A stretch of 64,000 bases of DNA, from assembly GCA_002633025.1 (NCBI GenBank), contig NMRB01000806.1, positions 39,029 to 103,028 of the forward strand, given 5' to 3'. Source of the DNA: Notospermus geniculatus (taxonomy: Eukaryota; Nemertea; Pilidiophora; Heteronemertea; Lineidae). Positions within the stretch are counted from its first letter, which is position 1. Every line of letters starts with the position of its first letter. Positions 19,250-30,692 of the stretch are shown one piece after another. The position numbers and the translations under genes were made by a program. Below the pieces are notes generated by a model that was not told the DNA's origin, searched no databases, and was given only the letters and a program-made list of their open reading frames with translations.

Positions 19250-19650
19250 GATTTTGACATATCAAACTTGATAATTTGAAATATTTCTGCCTGTGGTAGA
19301 GATAGAGGCATGATATCACCCATACTTAGGTTATTGATGATGCCCATTTCGACTCTGCAACGACCTCGATGATCAGAGGTCAAGGTCAAACTTGATAATT
19401 TGAAATATCTCTGCCTGTCGTAGAGATAGAGGCATGATATCACCTATACTTGGGTTATTGATGATGCCGACTTCGATTATGCAACGACTTCGATAATCAG
19501 AGGTCAAGGTCAAGGTCAAAGTTGATAATCTGAAATATCAATGCCTGTGGTAGAGGTAGAGGCATGATATCAGACATAATTAGGTTATTGAGAATGTCCA
19601 TTTCGATTACCCAATGACCTTGATGATCAGATATCCAAGTCAAGGTCNTG
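19250..19650 (+). repeat. 123-bp minisatellite
   Basis: Three tandem units carrying AACTTGATAATTTGAAATAT, GTAGAGATAGAGGCATGATA and GTCAAGGTCAAGGTC at about 19267, 19389 and 19521. A detached unit lies at 24890-24985. One unknown base at 19648. Confidence 0.75.
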
Positions 19651-19699
19651 GTGGTGTGTTAGATACCTCACCGTGTGTGTTTACCTCGTTATGTTTGAT

Positions 19700-20660
19700 G
19701 CACAACTTGCGGATAAGTGTATGTCCAGCTATTACTGGTTCAGGGTTGGAGCTGTGAAATATTTTCCCCTAGCCATTTCTTTAGCCACATTGAAGTCTTA
19801 TTTAGCCAAAATCATTGGAGTTTAGCCACTTTATCAGATGAGTTTAGCCGGAAACTGATCTCCTTCAGGCAAACTTATGATACATGGCGACTTTAGCCAC
19901 ATGTCTGGCACTGATATAGACATAGCCTGGCAATGTCATGCCAGTTATGTGGTGCGACCAATCAACCTCCTTGTGGAGTGTAGGTGACCCTGTAGAAAGA
20001 AGAAAGATGTTTCAGGTTTTTGTAACTGATACATCCTGTATCCCATGATTGTTATTGATTCTCCATGTGGAAAAGTATTCAACTTGATATTGCTGACACC
20101 CTCCACAGTTATTGACACCACACTACAGAAAAATATTCCATTTGTTGTTGATACACCCTATACAAAGTAGTAGTGTCGCCATCTAGTGCTAACTTGATGA
20201 CTCATGCACAGAACATGTGCTCTGCACACATTACTGGCACTGGCCCAGTTTTCCCGCCAAAAGATCGTCGATGACCAATACGGCTATGAAGTGAGCTAAG
20301 TTATTCAAGTAAAGATCTCCTTACTGGATGAAATCTAGCAAACAAATTTGATATGACTGGAAAGTGCATTCTTTCTGCATTACAGCCAAATTGATTATAC
20401 AGGAATTCAGTCAGGGGTTTGAGAGAAATGGACTTGGAAATATAGCAAGCTCTGTCAGATTGAATGTTGAAGTCGGGTCACTTCCGAGCTTGTGGCTGGT
20501 TTTCACAAGCTGAATAGGGCAATCAGCCTAAAATACCTGGGCAGCTGGGGGAAAACATTATCGCCAGAAAGGTGTTTCGCACTTCCAGGGCTCTTTTTCG
20601 CCACATGGGGTTATTTTGAAGCCCTCGCCAAAATTTTAGTCACCTGATATTTCACTTTCG
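19700..20660. other. Intergenic stretch
   Basis: Contains TTTAGCCA-type repeats (19770-19900) and otherwise nothing recognisable. Confidence 0.35.
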
Positions 20661-21069
20661 TCAACGGCATTTGCCGTTCGCCATTGGCGAAAATGCGAGC
20701 GGTAGCGCCAACCCTGTGGTTGCATGGTGTGTTAAGCTGCTTCTCCATGAGGCGTTTGACCTCTACTTGCCACTAGATGTCAAAGTTCAAAATTTTGTAA
20801 TTTGGTGGCAGGTTTCGTGGCTACTTGACATAATGTTCGATCTCATCTCTGATAGAACCTGGGCATTGATTAGGCCCGAGGCCCCCATACCGCCCAGATC
20901 ATGCAATCGAGGTCCGTGGGGTATGAGCGAGACGCGGTCGGTTACTCCCGTCGCTTGCTGTGCATGGCTCTTGGCACTTTTGCGACCCTGTCAGAGCCCT
21001 TGTCCAGCAGCGTCTTCGCCTTGGCGTTGTTAGTCTACGGCCAGTTCCTGAGTACTCACTGAGCGAGAT

Positions 21070-21475
21070 GGCGCTTTATGGTCATGGCAGAGCCAAAGAT
21101 GGCTGCCCTACTGGACCTCTCTTAGAAAAGCACCCTCACTCTCGACCAGATTGCCTAGCGCCTTAACCTCCCTAGCCACAGATTTTAGGGTGCCGAGCGT
21201 CCCCACAGTGATAGGTATTACGTTGACGCGGAATCCCTGGACTGGGTTGCAGCAAGGTCAGTTGCTAAAGCTTGGTATTTGACACGCTTCTCGTCCGCCC
21301 TTTCGAGGACTGCGGCATCCGAGCAGACCGTAATCTCGACAAGGTGGATCTGTTTATCCCTTTTGTCTGTCACGATTAGGTCTGGTCTCCTGCTGGGAAT
21401 ATTCCTGTTTGTAGGCACAACTGGGTCCCATTGTACCTTGACCCTTTTACCATCGAAGTTCTGGCCACACGCAGC
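21070..21475 (-). pseudogene. LINE with restriction-like endonuclease, C-terminal remnant
   Basis: The minus strand reads VQWDPVVPTNRNIPSRRPDL, then IVTDKRDKQIHLVEITVCSD, then EKRVKYQALATDLA. A one-base frameshift leads into FRVNVIPITVGTLGTLKSVA. RPD...(I/L)VE(I/V)TV...EK..KY..L followed by a V-x-P-(I/V)-x-V-G-x-L-G block is the usual C-terminus of site-specific-type LINEs (R2/NeSL/R4-like) with a PD-(D/E)XK nuclease. Only this end is left and it is frameshifted. The interior would lie toward the gap at 21541-21710. Confidence 0.5.
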
Positions 21476-21540
21476 TCATGCCTCTCGGCGGGATAGACCC
21501 TCTGCACCTGTCAGTATCGCAGAACGGACTGCACCACATC

Positions 21541-21710
21541 NNNNNNNNNNNNNNNNNNNNNNNNNNNNNNNNNNNNNNNNNNNNNNNNNNNNNNNNNNNN
21601 NNNNNNNNNNNNNNNNNNNNNNNNNNNNNNNNNNNNNNNNNNNNNNNNNNNNNNNNNNNNNNNNNNNNNNNNNNNNNNNNNNNNNNNNNNNNNNNNNNNN
21701 NNNNNNNNNN
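21541..21710. other. Assembly gap (170 unknown bases)
   Basis: All N. Borders a tandem array on its right, so array length may be underestimated. Confidence 0.95.
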
Positions 21711-21719
21711 ACATGCATT

Positions 21720-22145
21720 GGAGGGGTACCTTAAAAAATACCAAGTTTCGGCCCGATTGGACATCCAATATGGCCGCCAGGTGGCGTAACCTGAAAATCA
21801 AGTAAGTGCTATTACTCAGGAACGGTTTGACGCAGAGTGCTCAAATTTGATATTTACCTCCATCTAGATGACCTTTACATGCATGTCAAATTTCGGCCTG
21901 ATTTGACTTCAAACATGTCCACCAGGTGGCGTAACCCAAAAATCATCAAAGTACTGTAACTCAGGAACGCCTTAACCCAAAGCGGTCCAATGTGCTATGT
22001 GGCCCCCTGCAGATGACCTTTATGTCCATGTGAAGTTTCGGCCCGATCGGACATCCAATATGGCCGCCAGGTGGCGTAACCCGAATATCATCAAAGTGCT
22101 GTAACTCAGGAACGACTTGACCCGAAGCGCTCCAATGTGCTATTA
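21720..22145 (+). repeat. About 147-bp tandem repeat next to the gap
   Basis: Three units with CCAGGTGGCGTAACC, TAACTCAGGAACG and AAGTTTCGGCCCGAT blocks recurring every 145-150 bp. The array enters the gap. Confidence 0.75.
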
Positions 22146-22159
22146 GTCAGAGAGCCAGC

Positions 22160-22870
22160 CCACTTTTATTTACACTTTTGAGAACGAAAGGTTTGATGGT
22201 CTCATTCTACCAGTAGTAACTGGGAGATGAATAAAACCCATTTCTTAAGCATGGCATTCCTGGGCTTTAGGTTCTGGGGGGTTACTAACCCCCCAAAAAA
22301 GTGACAGTCATCTACACTTTTGAGAACAACAATGATATTCACGCCAAATAACCCCCTCATATCAGTGATTAGAAATACACAACTTAAGAAAAAAATAAAT
22401 CTGGGGTTTGGACTTAAGAAGGGCCCCAATAAGGGTCAAAAAAGGGTCACAATTACACTTTTGAGAACAAAGTTGAATTTGGTATAAAAATATCCCCTTA
22501 CGTTGGTTGTCACAAAAATGTAACTTAAGAAAGAATATTCCCTGGCATTTCAGCTTAAGAAGGGGTCAAATGGCCCAAAAAGGGTCTAAAGGGCCAAAAT
22601 GTGTATTATTTACACTTTTGAGAACAACACTAATATTCACATGGATGAACCCTTTCATATTGCCAGTTTGAAATACCGAACTTAAGAAAAAATATTTTAA
22701 GGGGTTTTCGCTTAAGAAGGTACCCAAGAGGTCCAAAAAAGGGGTTGCAATTACACTTTTGAGAACGAAGGTGAAACTGATACAAAAATATCCCCTGACG
22801 TCACTTGTCACAAAAATATAACTTAAGAAAAAATAGTCCCTGGCGTTTCAGCTTAAGAAGGGGTCAAGAA
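22160..22870 (+). repeat. About 145-bp CTTAAG-bearing tandem repeat
   Basis: TTACACTTTTGAGAAC recurs at about 22168, 22313, 22453, 22612 and 22752. Each unit also has AACTTAAGAAAAAA and GCTTAAGAAGG. Units alternate in two types (CAAC...ATATTCAC versus AAAGTTGAA...AAATATCCCC), giving a dimer of about 300 bp. Confidence 0.8.
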
Positions 22871-22924
22871 AATGATGCCAAGAGAGAAAGGCAGTTGTAC
22901 GAAAGACATTACTCCACGCAAAGA

Positions 22925-22995
22925 CGTCGCGTCATGACGTCATTGATGCAGTGACGGTCGCGTCATGACGTCATTGGTGCAGTGACGGTCGCGTG
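22925..22995 (+). repeat. Duplicated 31-bp unit with two CRE palindromes
   Basis: GTCGCGTCATGACGTCATTG occurs twice; each copy contains TGACGTCA (22935-22942 and 22966-22973), the full CREB/ATF site. No gene start is visible close by, so a regulatory role is unproven. Confidence 0.5.
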
Positions 22996-23507
22996 CCAAA
23001 ATGAGAAAAGAGTAAACGACATAGACAAGGCGAAGGAGAAAAGCACTGATATTAACATAATTTATTAGTTAACAGTATAATGATATGGATGATGGTCGGC
23101 CAATTCAGCGGCTTTCGCCGGGTCTTGTCATTTCATAGGCATTGTATACTGTGAGCCACGCACTGAATACCTTTCTAGATCTCCTCAGTTCCCAATCACA
23201 TTATATGAATATACAGGGTCCATTGTGATGTGATTAATCATCCAGGTGCATATTGACCACGAACACTATACCCTTTAGTTCCACCTATCCCAAATTGGTG
23301 NCAGGTAGCATGGGTGATGGAAATTCATTAGGGCTGACGAAACCGGAACCATGGAAACTGTACACTCTATTATTTGTGATCCTTTGCTGTCTGTGCTGAA
23401 AATGGCAGGCAGCAGGCACATATAGGCCTTCAGCAGGAATGCAGTGGGGAAATGCATGAAACTAGCTACTCCATCTGGTGCACGTTAACTCAATCCTGTG
23501 TAGCAAC

Positions 23508-23830
23508 ACTATAGTACGTTTAAATCATCTGGAGCTCGATGGGAGGACCTTTGGTTGTCAGGCAGACCTTGGTATTGTTAGTGATGTTTGGCTATTGAAA
23601 TGCGTTTTATTGACGTGACGCTTCCAGCCAATCCCATGCCTGTCCCTGTGTTCAATTTCGAATCAAGGCCTGGTTGCACGTTCTATTTCGAACCAAGGTC
23701 CAGCTGGTTAGAAAACAATGTGTGTTGGACCGTTTAGAGTAAACCCTAAGTCCATTAATTGTTGTCCGGTTACTAGGGGTTTGATTGACATACGCCCATC
23801 GAGCTCCAGATGACCTAAACAGACTATAAT
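23508..23830. mobile_element. 320-bp MITE (ACTATAGTACG ends), copy 2
   Basis: Same interior and ends as 6844-7163 (GAGCTCGATGGGAGGACCTT, and CATACGCCCATCGAGCTCCA on the right). The right end has decayed (CTAAACAGACTATAAT). Confidence 0.8.
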
Positions 23831-24227
23831 CATTCAATGCCCAAGTTATTTTACAGACAAAGAGAAGTGTGGCCCCAAAGACATTGAGGTGCTGTTTTCA
23901 TGGTATTAGCATGAAGAGGGAGCAGGAAGACAACATCATCCGTCATGACGCAGAGAATCACTGAGAACTGGAGCATACAGACAATAAAATAATCATGTGA
24001 CAGGCAGCCTGCTGATCTATCTTCAGGCAGCCTGCTGATCGATCTTCAAGCGAAACAGAACAGAAAATAATCGAGGTTACACATAACAAGATGCTACAAA
24101 AAATAATCTACGCCAAGCTATGATGATGATGATGCTATCATGCTCTTTATTTCACACACAACACAAAAATAAAAGGCACATGACACAGGATTACAAGTTG
24201 TCACGTTTTTCTGTCAGGCAAAGCAAG

Positions 24228-24378
24228 TCTAAAGCTCCATTTAGCTGACACGCGGAATGCGGTATAGGGCCGCGGAATCCCCGGCGGAAGCGATTTGTTG
24301 TGTGCGAAATGCATTGAACTTTCCGCTTACCGCGTTCCGCAATCCGCATACCGCGTGCAGCTAAATCCAGCTTAACAA
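24228..24378. mobile_element. 150-bp inverted-repeat element
   Basis: AAGCTCCATTTAGCTGACAC followed by GCGGAATGCGG at the left mirrors CCGCATACCGCGTGCAGCTA followed by AATCCAGCTT at the right. Confidence 0.55.
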
Positions 24379-24639
24379 ACACCTAGCCTACAGGTCATGC
24401 AAGTTTATGACACGAAAGCCAGCTAATTGGGCATATAATTGGCCCGGGATAATTGGGCCACACACGATCAGTTTTTTCACACTTTTGAATGTCTTGATTC
24501 AATACCATTAGTTAAAACAAAGCTCCAGAATATTCCACATTCAAAGTCCTAATATTCACCGTAAGCTAGTAGTCTGAAAATTTGATGAAAAATGTGGTCA
24601 TTTGCGGTGCATGTGGCATGTGTGCTGAGCAGTACTCAT

Positions 24640-24875
24640 GGTACAGGTGTAACGTTTTTCAATGTGGCCATTTTTCTGTGTGATTTCCATTGTTCGGAAC
24701 ACACTGGGAAACATGATTACACTGTTTCTCTGAGTGTCGCCCACTGTCAACTCGCCGGTCAATTTATTGTCATCTCACACTGGCACGCGGGCCTCACTGA
24801 ATCCAATCCTAGTTCTGACTGGAACAAGAGGAGATTGTTTCCAGGGGACGTACAATCCTGCTACACCGGAACTGA
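24640..24875. repeat. CCGGTGTAAC-type dispersed element, copy 3
   Basis: Starts CAGGTGTAACGTTTTTC and ends CTGCTACACCGG. The internal TGGGAAACATGATTACACTG/GTTTCTCTGAGTGTCGCCC layout resembles copies 1 and 2. Diverged. Confidence 0.4.
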
Positions 24876-24889
24876 TTCAGAACAAGGGA

Positions 24890-24985
24890 NTCAAGGTCAA
24901 GGTCAAACTTGATAATTTGAAATATCTCTGCCTATGGTAGAGATAGAGGCATGATATCACCTATACTTAGGTTATTGATGACAGG
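24890..24985 (+). repeat. Detached unit of the 123-bp minisatellite
   Basis: TCAAACTTGATAATTTGAAA through TACTTAGGTTATTGATGA matches the array at 19250-19650. Confidence 0.75.
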
Positions 24986-25823
24986 ATGGCGGCCAATATG
25001 AATTTAGACCTGATGGAAGAATGTTTCCATGACAATGGACCAAATTTGGTGGTTTTTAATCAGTTTACGGCCCAGGCGGCAATAGCGTTGCTGCTAAGAC
25101 GATGCAGAATGCGAAAAATAGAACACTTTTGTGAAGAAAGTTACTAAAAACGTCAGGCACGAAGGAGATATTTTATTTTATGTTGTCATTTTTATTTTAT
25201 AAGACACTTAAAATAAAATAAAATGAGATAAAATGACACTTGTGGTGATGACGCGTTCATAAAATGCTTTTTTGACATGATTCGCTCCTGAAAGAGTGAT
25301 AAAGTTGAAAAAATACTTCAACTTTTCGGACTTTTTGATACCGCCTGCCAACTTGGTCGAGTTGAACTCTCGGTCGGCCGAGGGCCCGTCGGGCGAGTAG
25401 ATTTCGACGCCATCTTTGCTACACAGTTAGGCAACTCTGGTAACTCGACTGTGTTCGATTGTAACTCGGGTCACTCGAGTTTGAATCGAAGTCGCCCCAT
25501 AGTGTACAGTAAACCGAAGGAATGCGGGGCTGGATACGGAGTTGCCACCATGCACTCAAATTTTGCAAGACTTGGTGTCCCAGTACCATGCTGCCTGCCC
25601 GGATGAGGTGTGAACGATTTCTCATACTAGCTAAGGCCTTTCGAGCAAAACAACTTATTAATTAGATGTCTTCTTAACAGTAGGAAAACTGGCTGGTAAG
25701 TTTTATTGATCCCACTTATTTGTAACTCAGTGGTGATGTTTAATTTATATCAGTCTATACATGCTATTGCTATATATGTTGTAACGACAAACTTAGAGTG
25801 CATTCAAATCATTGTCATTTCAG

Positions 25824-26300
25824 GGTTCGGAAGTGATGGTTGCAGCGTCATGATTGGTGCAAATAACGGAGTAGCCAAACGACTGCAGGGCATTATCCCC
25901 ATTCTACTCAACTTCCAATGCATTGCACATAAGCTGCATTGGCTGCTGGACATGCTGGACAAGCTGCAGAATGGTAGATAAAGTGGCCTATCTGAAAAGG
26001 TGAGGAGCTGTACATAACAGCTCTATTCTATAGAGGGCCACCAGATGGATGTTACTGGACAGAGCTGTGGTCGCGATCAAGAAGTGCTTCATGAGCATAA
26101 TTACGTCCCTTGAGTGCGAAGCATCAGAACCTCAAAAGCCCCGGCCGTTGGATTGGTTGAGGATAAGAGTATCCATATCATGGGCATCGCTCATTTCATG
26201 CAGGAAATAGTCAGATTTCTGCAACAGGCTACATGTAGTACAAATGTCACAGACTTTATGAATGACAAGCTTGTTTGTTCCGATCAGAAATACATGTAGT
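25824..26300 (+). pseudogene. hAT-superfamily transposase fragment
   Basis: After an acceptor (TCATTTCAG, ending 25823) the frame reads GFGSDGCSVMIGANNGVAKR, then IPILLNFQCIAHKLHW, then stops. Further on, in another frame, RWMLLDRAVVAIKKCFMSII runs into TSLECEASEPQKPRPL. G-x-G-SDG-x-SVM-x-G...GVA..L......P.L...HC-(I/V)-AH-(R/K)-L and the later TRW-L..DRAV...KC-L..I..SLE.EASE are consecutive blocks of the RNase-H core and insertion region in KIAA1586/ZMYM-like hAT transposases. At least two frameshifts or stops make it dead. A short direct repeat (CAAATGTCACAGACTTTATG) at about 26240 and 26325 lies at its 3' end. Confidence 0.6.
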
Positions 26301-26599
26301 CAGACTTCTGCAGCAGGCAAGTACAAATGTCACAGACTTTATGAATGACAAGCTTGTCATTGTTTTTTCGATTGCGGCTATTTTTGGTGAACATGTGGTC
26401 ACTGAGGACGTGCTTCAAGAGTCTTTTTCCCGTTTCCTTGGTGAGAGAGACGCCTTCCGCTTGGCCTTCAGAAAGTCTTTATCTAGGCCCCTCTGTCAAG
26501 GCCTGCCTCCTTGACATCTTCTCCAGTTTTGGTGTTCGTGTGATGCCAACGGTTGGTAATGTTCATACTTATATTTAGTGCTGTATTTGAAGACAAAAA

Positions 26600-26935
26600 A
26601 GACGCCTGATCTTCTAGTGTACGTGTGCTTCAGGAGCAGTTGGACATTATACGACCAACTGCAGAGCGTGTCATTGGCTGCTTGGATTGTGTGCCCATGA
26701 GTAGCAATGAGGAAAATGTGTTCACCTAGCTCAAACAGTTCCTGGAAAATCTGACTTCCGAGCAACTTGCTCAGTTCCTGTATATGGTGACAGGGTCGAC
26801 TCTTAGTTTGCCCCCTCGTGAGGTTGGTTTCCGATAAAGGACAGAGTTGGAACCAAATCCTGTATTTCATACATGTGGTCCAACTCTGCTTTTACCACGA
26901 TCTTATTCAACTTACTCCGTCATGCCTGAGGGGAA
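26600..26935 (+). pseudogene. HECT-like domain remnant
   Basis: Reading through a stop (TAG near 26730), the plus strand gives EQLDIIRPTAERVIGCLDCV, then LKQFLENLTSEQLAQFLYMV, TGSTLSLPP, then after a second stop VFHTCGPTLLLPRSYSTYSV. FL-x(2,3)-VTG...LP and HTC...L-x-LP-x-(S/T)Y-x-(S/T)Y are the end blocks of the HECT ubiquitin-ligase C-lobe, including the cysteine position (HTC). HECT-like modules occur in some multicopy transposon-linked proteins of invertebrates; here it follows a hAT fragment on the same strand, so they may be parts of one decayed gene. An acidic stretch (27300-27432) may be its tail. Confidence 0.45.
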
Positions 26936-27439
26936 TCTTGCTGTCAATCATGAACCGAAAGGAGGTAGCGTTTCAGTTTGTGTAAAACCCAACCATAAAT
27001 ATCATCCCAGGTGCACTATGTACGGTAATTGCAGTTACCATACATGTATAACTGCAGTTACCATACATCCACTTCGAATTTTCTAGGACGGACTGCAAAG
27101 AAAATTCTAGATAGGTGATAGTGAAACCTCAGTAATAGGCAGACTTTTCGTCCAGTGTTTGGAGGTTGTAAAATAGGTATAAATAGGACACAATCGACAA
27201 GTCCTGAATATAAAGTGTGCAGTCTATTAGACCTGATTCAGTTTGTAGAGTCATTCTTTGGGGTGCAGATAACGAGCTCCCAGACTTGGTGATCTTGAGG
27301 AAGTCAACACTGATGGTGATGTGAGTGAGATCCAAGACGTTGTGGTTCAGGTTGAGCTTAGTGTTACTGTTGATGATAGTGAACCCGACGTAGAGATGAT
27401 AGCTGTGAATGATGCAACCACAGATGCTTAAGTAACATG

Positions 27440-28320
27440 CTACACAACAGAGTTTTTAATCCATTCTCAGGAGGCTAGTTCGTAGGCCTATTTAAGCACC
27501 GTATAGTGAGTGAGTGCAAGGACAGACATTTTGTTTGTAAGTCATGTATAAGCGCAGTTGTTGTGTCTACCAGAAAGTAGCATAGTCTCAAGTAGGCCTA
27601 CTTGTCATAATGTGTAATCTATTACACGAAGTTTGAATGTGTTTTTTTTTTTCATTTGTGATGCCACAGTGTGTGCAATTGCGTTTGTTGTTTTAATTCA
27701 TTATTTTTGCTCCAGTTGACCAGACCGAGACCTAGAGAGGAAGTTTTTTAATGAAAGGTGGAGCTGAAATTGAAAAGATGAAGTTCAATTAGTCTTGATA
27801 AGCAGATTGCACCCTGACGGTATCATGCTGTGCATGGTGTCTCCCACTTCTATTGGCGTTATCGCTTTACTTGCTCTTTGTGTTCACCTCCAACCTTCAT
27901 TTGAAAGACTGCTGACATGTATTTCATGTTTCATGTGTTTGTGCTAGATTCAGTAACAAACTGTTGGTTCCAGACAGACAAACAGACTGTTAGTTCTAAG
28001 AGTTCAGTTCTGTTTGGTTCCTTCTCGAGGATGTTAGGCCTACACGAGAATAATGTGGATAGAGCTCATTGGCTCAATTAACGGAGCTATTTCAGGAGAG
28101 CTATTAGCTCTACTTGCACTTCCAAGGAGTGTTATACACAGCTCTCCTGGTTTTTATACGCCCGTTGCAGACGGGCCGTATTAGGTGTCTTTCACGGAAC
28201 GCTACGTATAGTACGTAGTTACCTATACGACTACCTTGCCTAACGTAACCCAACACCACAGCTGATTGGTTGGCCAATCGCGCCTTCCGTGATCGAGGGA
28301 GGCGGCTAAAGCCCTCATGA
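27440..28320. other. Stretch without recognisable genes
   Basis: Low-complexity T run near 27640 and scattered TAGGCCTA words; no coding signal or repeat ends recognised. Confidence 0.4.
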
Positions 28321-28439
28321 ATAATTATTGATAATTGTCTGCGGACTAATGGGCAACCCGGCTCGTGTTGACTATGTATACCGTGTACATCAGAAAGGGC
28401 GCGCGATTTGTATTGGAGAGACAGCATTTAGAATTAAAA

Positions 28440-28985
28440 TGGATGCGAGAGCGGGGAGAGGTATTTTGGCCACATGTGCATCTAGCATGCCCCCGCCGCC
28501 CTATGATGACTTTCATGCGGGAATCTCAAGATTTCCAGCGTCAACTATTGGTGTTGATTTAACATTCCACCTCCGACATTTTACAAACATGTCTTCACGG
28601 AGCCAACAAACAAACACTTGGGTCGTGATGTTTACCCCACCGCACATCGACATCCGAAATCATTCTGGCTGGAAACGGGGGAGACTGTCGAATCCTTCAA
28701 CGAACTTTTAGAATTCATCCGCCCAGCCCTGCACGCTGAGCGGGAAGAAAATCTAGAGGGATGTAGGAGACTGAGGATGCTAGATGATGCCAACCGTTTG
28801 TTGATGACTTTAGTTTGGCTGCGAAAATATCCCGATTCCAACTCACTCACCATGCTGTTTGATGTGAGTGTACCAACACTCCTGTGAGGCAAATGACTGG
28901 TGTGCTGTGAGACACTCTGAGAGGAGAGATAAGATGGCCAAATGAAATGTCCATAGGCAGATTTCCCGGGGACAAATGTGGGGGT
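28440..28985 (+). pseudogene. Harbinger/IS5-like DDE transposase, N-terminal part
   Basis: Frame at 28618-28884 reads RHPKSFWLETGETVESFNEL, then LEFIRPALHAER, then LDDANRLLMTLVWLRKYPDS and LTMLFDVSVPTL. The FW-x-TGET-x-(E/Q)SF opening and the LL-(M/V)TL-(V/R)-(W/F)LR..P....L...F-(D/N)VS helix-turn-helix are typical of HARBI1/DDE_4-type transposases. After a stop, LRGEIRWPNEMSIGRFPG (about 28918-28972) fits the next block. The catalytic part is absent: a LINE begins about 100 bp later. Confidence 0.5.
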
Positions 28986-29080
28986 GGGGGTGGGCCTACC
29001 GGCGATGCCATAGGGAGTGGACCTTGATATTGAATTATTAGAATTGAAGTGCAATGTCCATCCACTGGATGGACTTGTCA

Positions 29081-30514
29081 ATGATTTATTGTGATTATTC
29101 TAAAGCCTTCGACAGAGTTTGGCATCGTGGGCTGCTGTCAAAGCTTGGAGCACACGGTATTGGAGGTAACTTATTATTGTGGCTAAAACAGTACTTGACT
29201 GGTCGTAAGCAGCGGGTGTTTCTGGGGGGTGCTGTCTCAGATTATGGGACCCCAACTGCTGGTGTCCCTCAGGGCTCGGTATTGGGGCCATTACTATTTA
29301 TAATCTACACTAACGACATCCAAGACATCAGTAATAACGTTAGATTGTTTGCCGATGATACAGCTCTTTATCAAGCATATGATAATCATAATGAGATACT
29401 GTATCAACTTATTCCTGACCTTGTAGCTCTTAATGATTGGTCTGACATGTGGTTTATGTCCTTTAATCCTAATAAGACTGAAGGACTTAATATAACATTA
29501 TCTGCCCAACAACTACAACCTATTAACATTAATGGTGTTGATATTCCTAATGTTCAGCAGCATAAACACCTTGGTCTAGTGCTTAATAATAAGGCTACCT
29601 GGAGTGATCACGTTAACTTTATTTATACCAATGTTTCTAAAAGAATAGGAATATTACGTACTTTGAAATATACTCTTGACAGGAAATCTCTCGAGGTGAT
29701 CTACCTCTCTTTTATAAGGTCAATTTTGGAGTATGGTTCAGCTGTTTGGGACAACTGTACTTTGAATGACTCTAATAGACTGGAAGGCCTTCAGTTAGAG
29801 GCAGCCAGAATTGTGACAGGGTTGCCAAGGTTTTGTAGTAATGAAAGATTATATGCTGAAGTAGGATGGGAGCCTCTTAAAAGAAGAAGAATAAGAAGAA
29901 AGCTGATCCTTATGTACAAAATTGTAAACAACTTGGCTCCCAGTTATTTGAGTGATTTATTACCACCTCGAGTTGAAAATTTTCATCAGTATGATACCCG
30001 TAACGCTAATAACCTTCGTAATTATAGAACTCGTACTTCCTTGTTCGAAAGGTCTTTTTTTCCCGATACTATTAAATTATGGAATGCCCTTGATATCTCA
30101 ATTAAATCGTCTTTTACCCTTGGTAGTTTTATATATAGGTTAAAAAGAGCAGACAGAGTTGATAAGCCTCCAGTTTGGTTTTCCTCTGGAATTCGAAAAT
30201 GGAGTGTGGTTTTGTGCCAACTACGAAACAAAGCGAGTAGTCTTAATGATGATTTACACCGGTGTAATCTTATCGAATCTAGAGCGTGTGCGTGTGGGTA
30301 CCAATCTGAATCAGTCGATCATTATTTCTTTGTTTGTCCGAGGTATAACCATGTACGTGATAAGTTATTCCAGGCTTTGCTGGACATTGGCATTTCGCGG
30401 ACTGACATCACAACTGATCTGCTTTTGCGAGGCTCTTCCAACATGCCTCTTCATTTGAATATAAAATTAGTTGACTTGGTACAAACGTTCCTCAAAGATT
30501 CTAAGAGATTTTAG
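29081..30514 (+). CDS. LINE reverse transcriptase, C-terminal part
   Basis: A long uninterrupted frame; the element sequence starts near IYCDYSKAFDRVWH, and the upstream ATG at 29054 is in flanking DNA. RT motif A is DYSKAFDRVW, B is GVPQGSVLGPLLFIIYTND and C is FADDTALY, followed by the thumb (KHLGLVLNNKATWSDH) and the WDNCT, RLQ/LEGLQ...AARIVTG blocks. The C-terminus has a zinc-knuckle-like CACGYQSESVDHYFFVCPRY. It catalyses target-primed reverse transcription when whole. The endonuclease and palm N-terminus are missing, so it cannot be autonomous, yet the frame has no stop over more than 470 codons, implying recent insertion. Clade assignment (CR1/L2/Jockey group) is by overall look. Confidence 0.8.
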   Translation: MIYCDYSKAFDRVWHRGLLSKLGAHGIGGNLLLWLKQYLTGRKQRVFLGGAVSDYGTPTAGVPQGSVLGPLLFIIYTNDIQDISNNVRLFADDTALYQAYDNHNEILYQLIPDLVALNDWSDMWFMSFNPNKTEGLNITLSAQQLQPININGVDIPNVQQHKHLGLVLNNKATWSDHVNFIYTNVSKRIGILRTLKYTLDRKSLEVIYLSFIRSILEYGSAVWDNCTLNDSNRLEGLQLEAARIVTGLPRFCSNERLYAEVGWEPLKRRRIRRKLILMYKIVNNLAPSYLSDLLPPRVENFHQYDTRNANNLRNYRTRTSLFERSFFPDTIKLWNALDISIKSSFTLGSFIYRLKRADRVDKPPVWFSSGIRKWSVVLCQLRNKASSLNDDLHRCNLIESRACACGYQSESVDHYFFVCPRYNHVRDKLFQALLDIGISRTDITTDLLLRGSSNMPLHLNIKLVDLVQTFLKDSKRF

Positions 30515-30692
30515 ATTGTACTACTTGTTCTGCCTCGGCCTGCTTCATGGCCTAATCCCTTCTTTTCCTTTTCGGCACTCCAGTGGTGGTACTTGTAACT
30601 TCCGATAACCTTATTATCTCAGATATTTGAATTTGTTGTGTGTCTGTCAATGTCATCTTTTTTTTCTTCCATTGTTGGTGAGTCCCTGGTGT

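Noticed and set aside
21279-21801. Open frames crossing the gap at 21541-21710
   Set aside because: They exist only because N codons contain no stops. The real coding remnant is the minus-strand LINE end.
22160-22870. Regularly spaced repeats resembling a CRISPR array
   Set aside because: The whole 145-bp unit is repeated, including what would be the spacer; it is a satellite.
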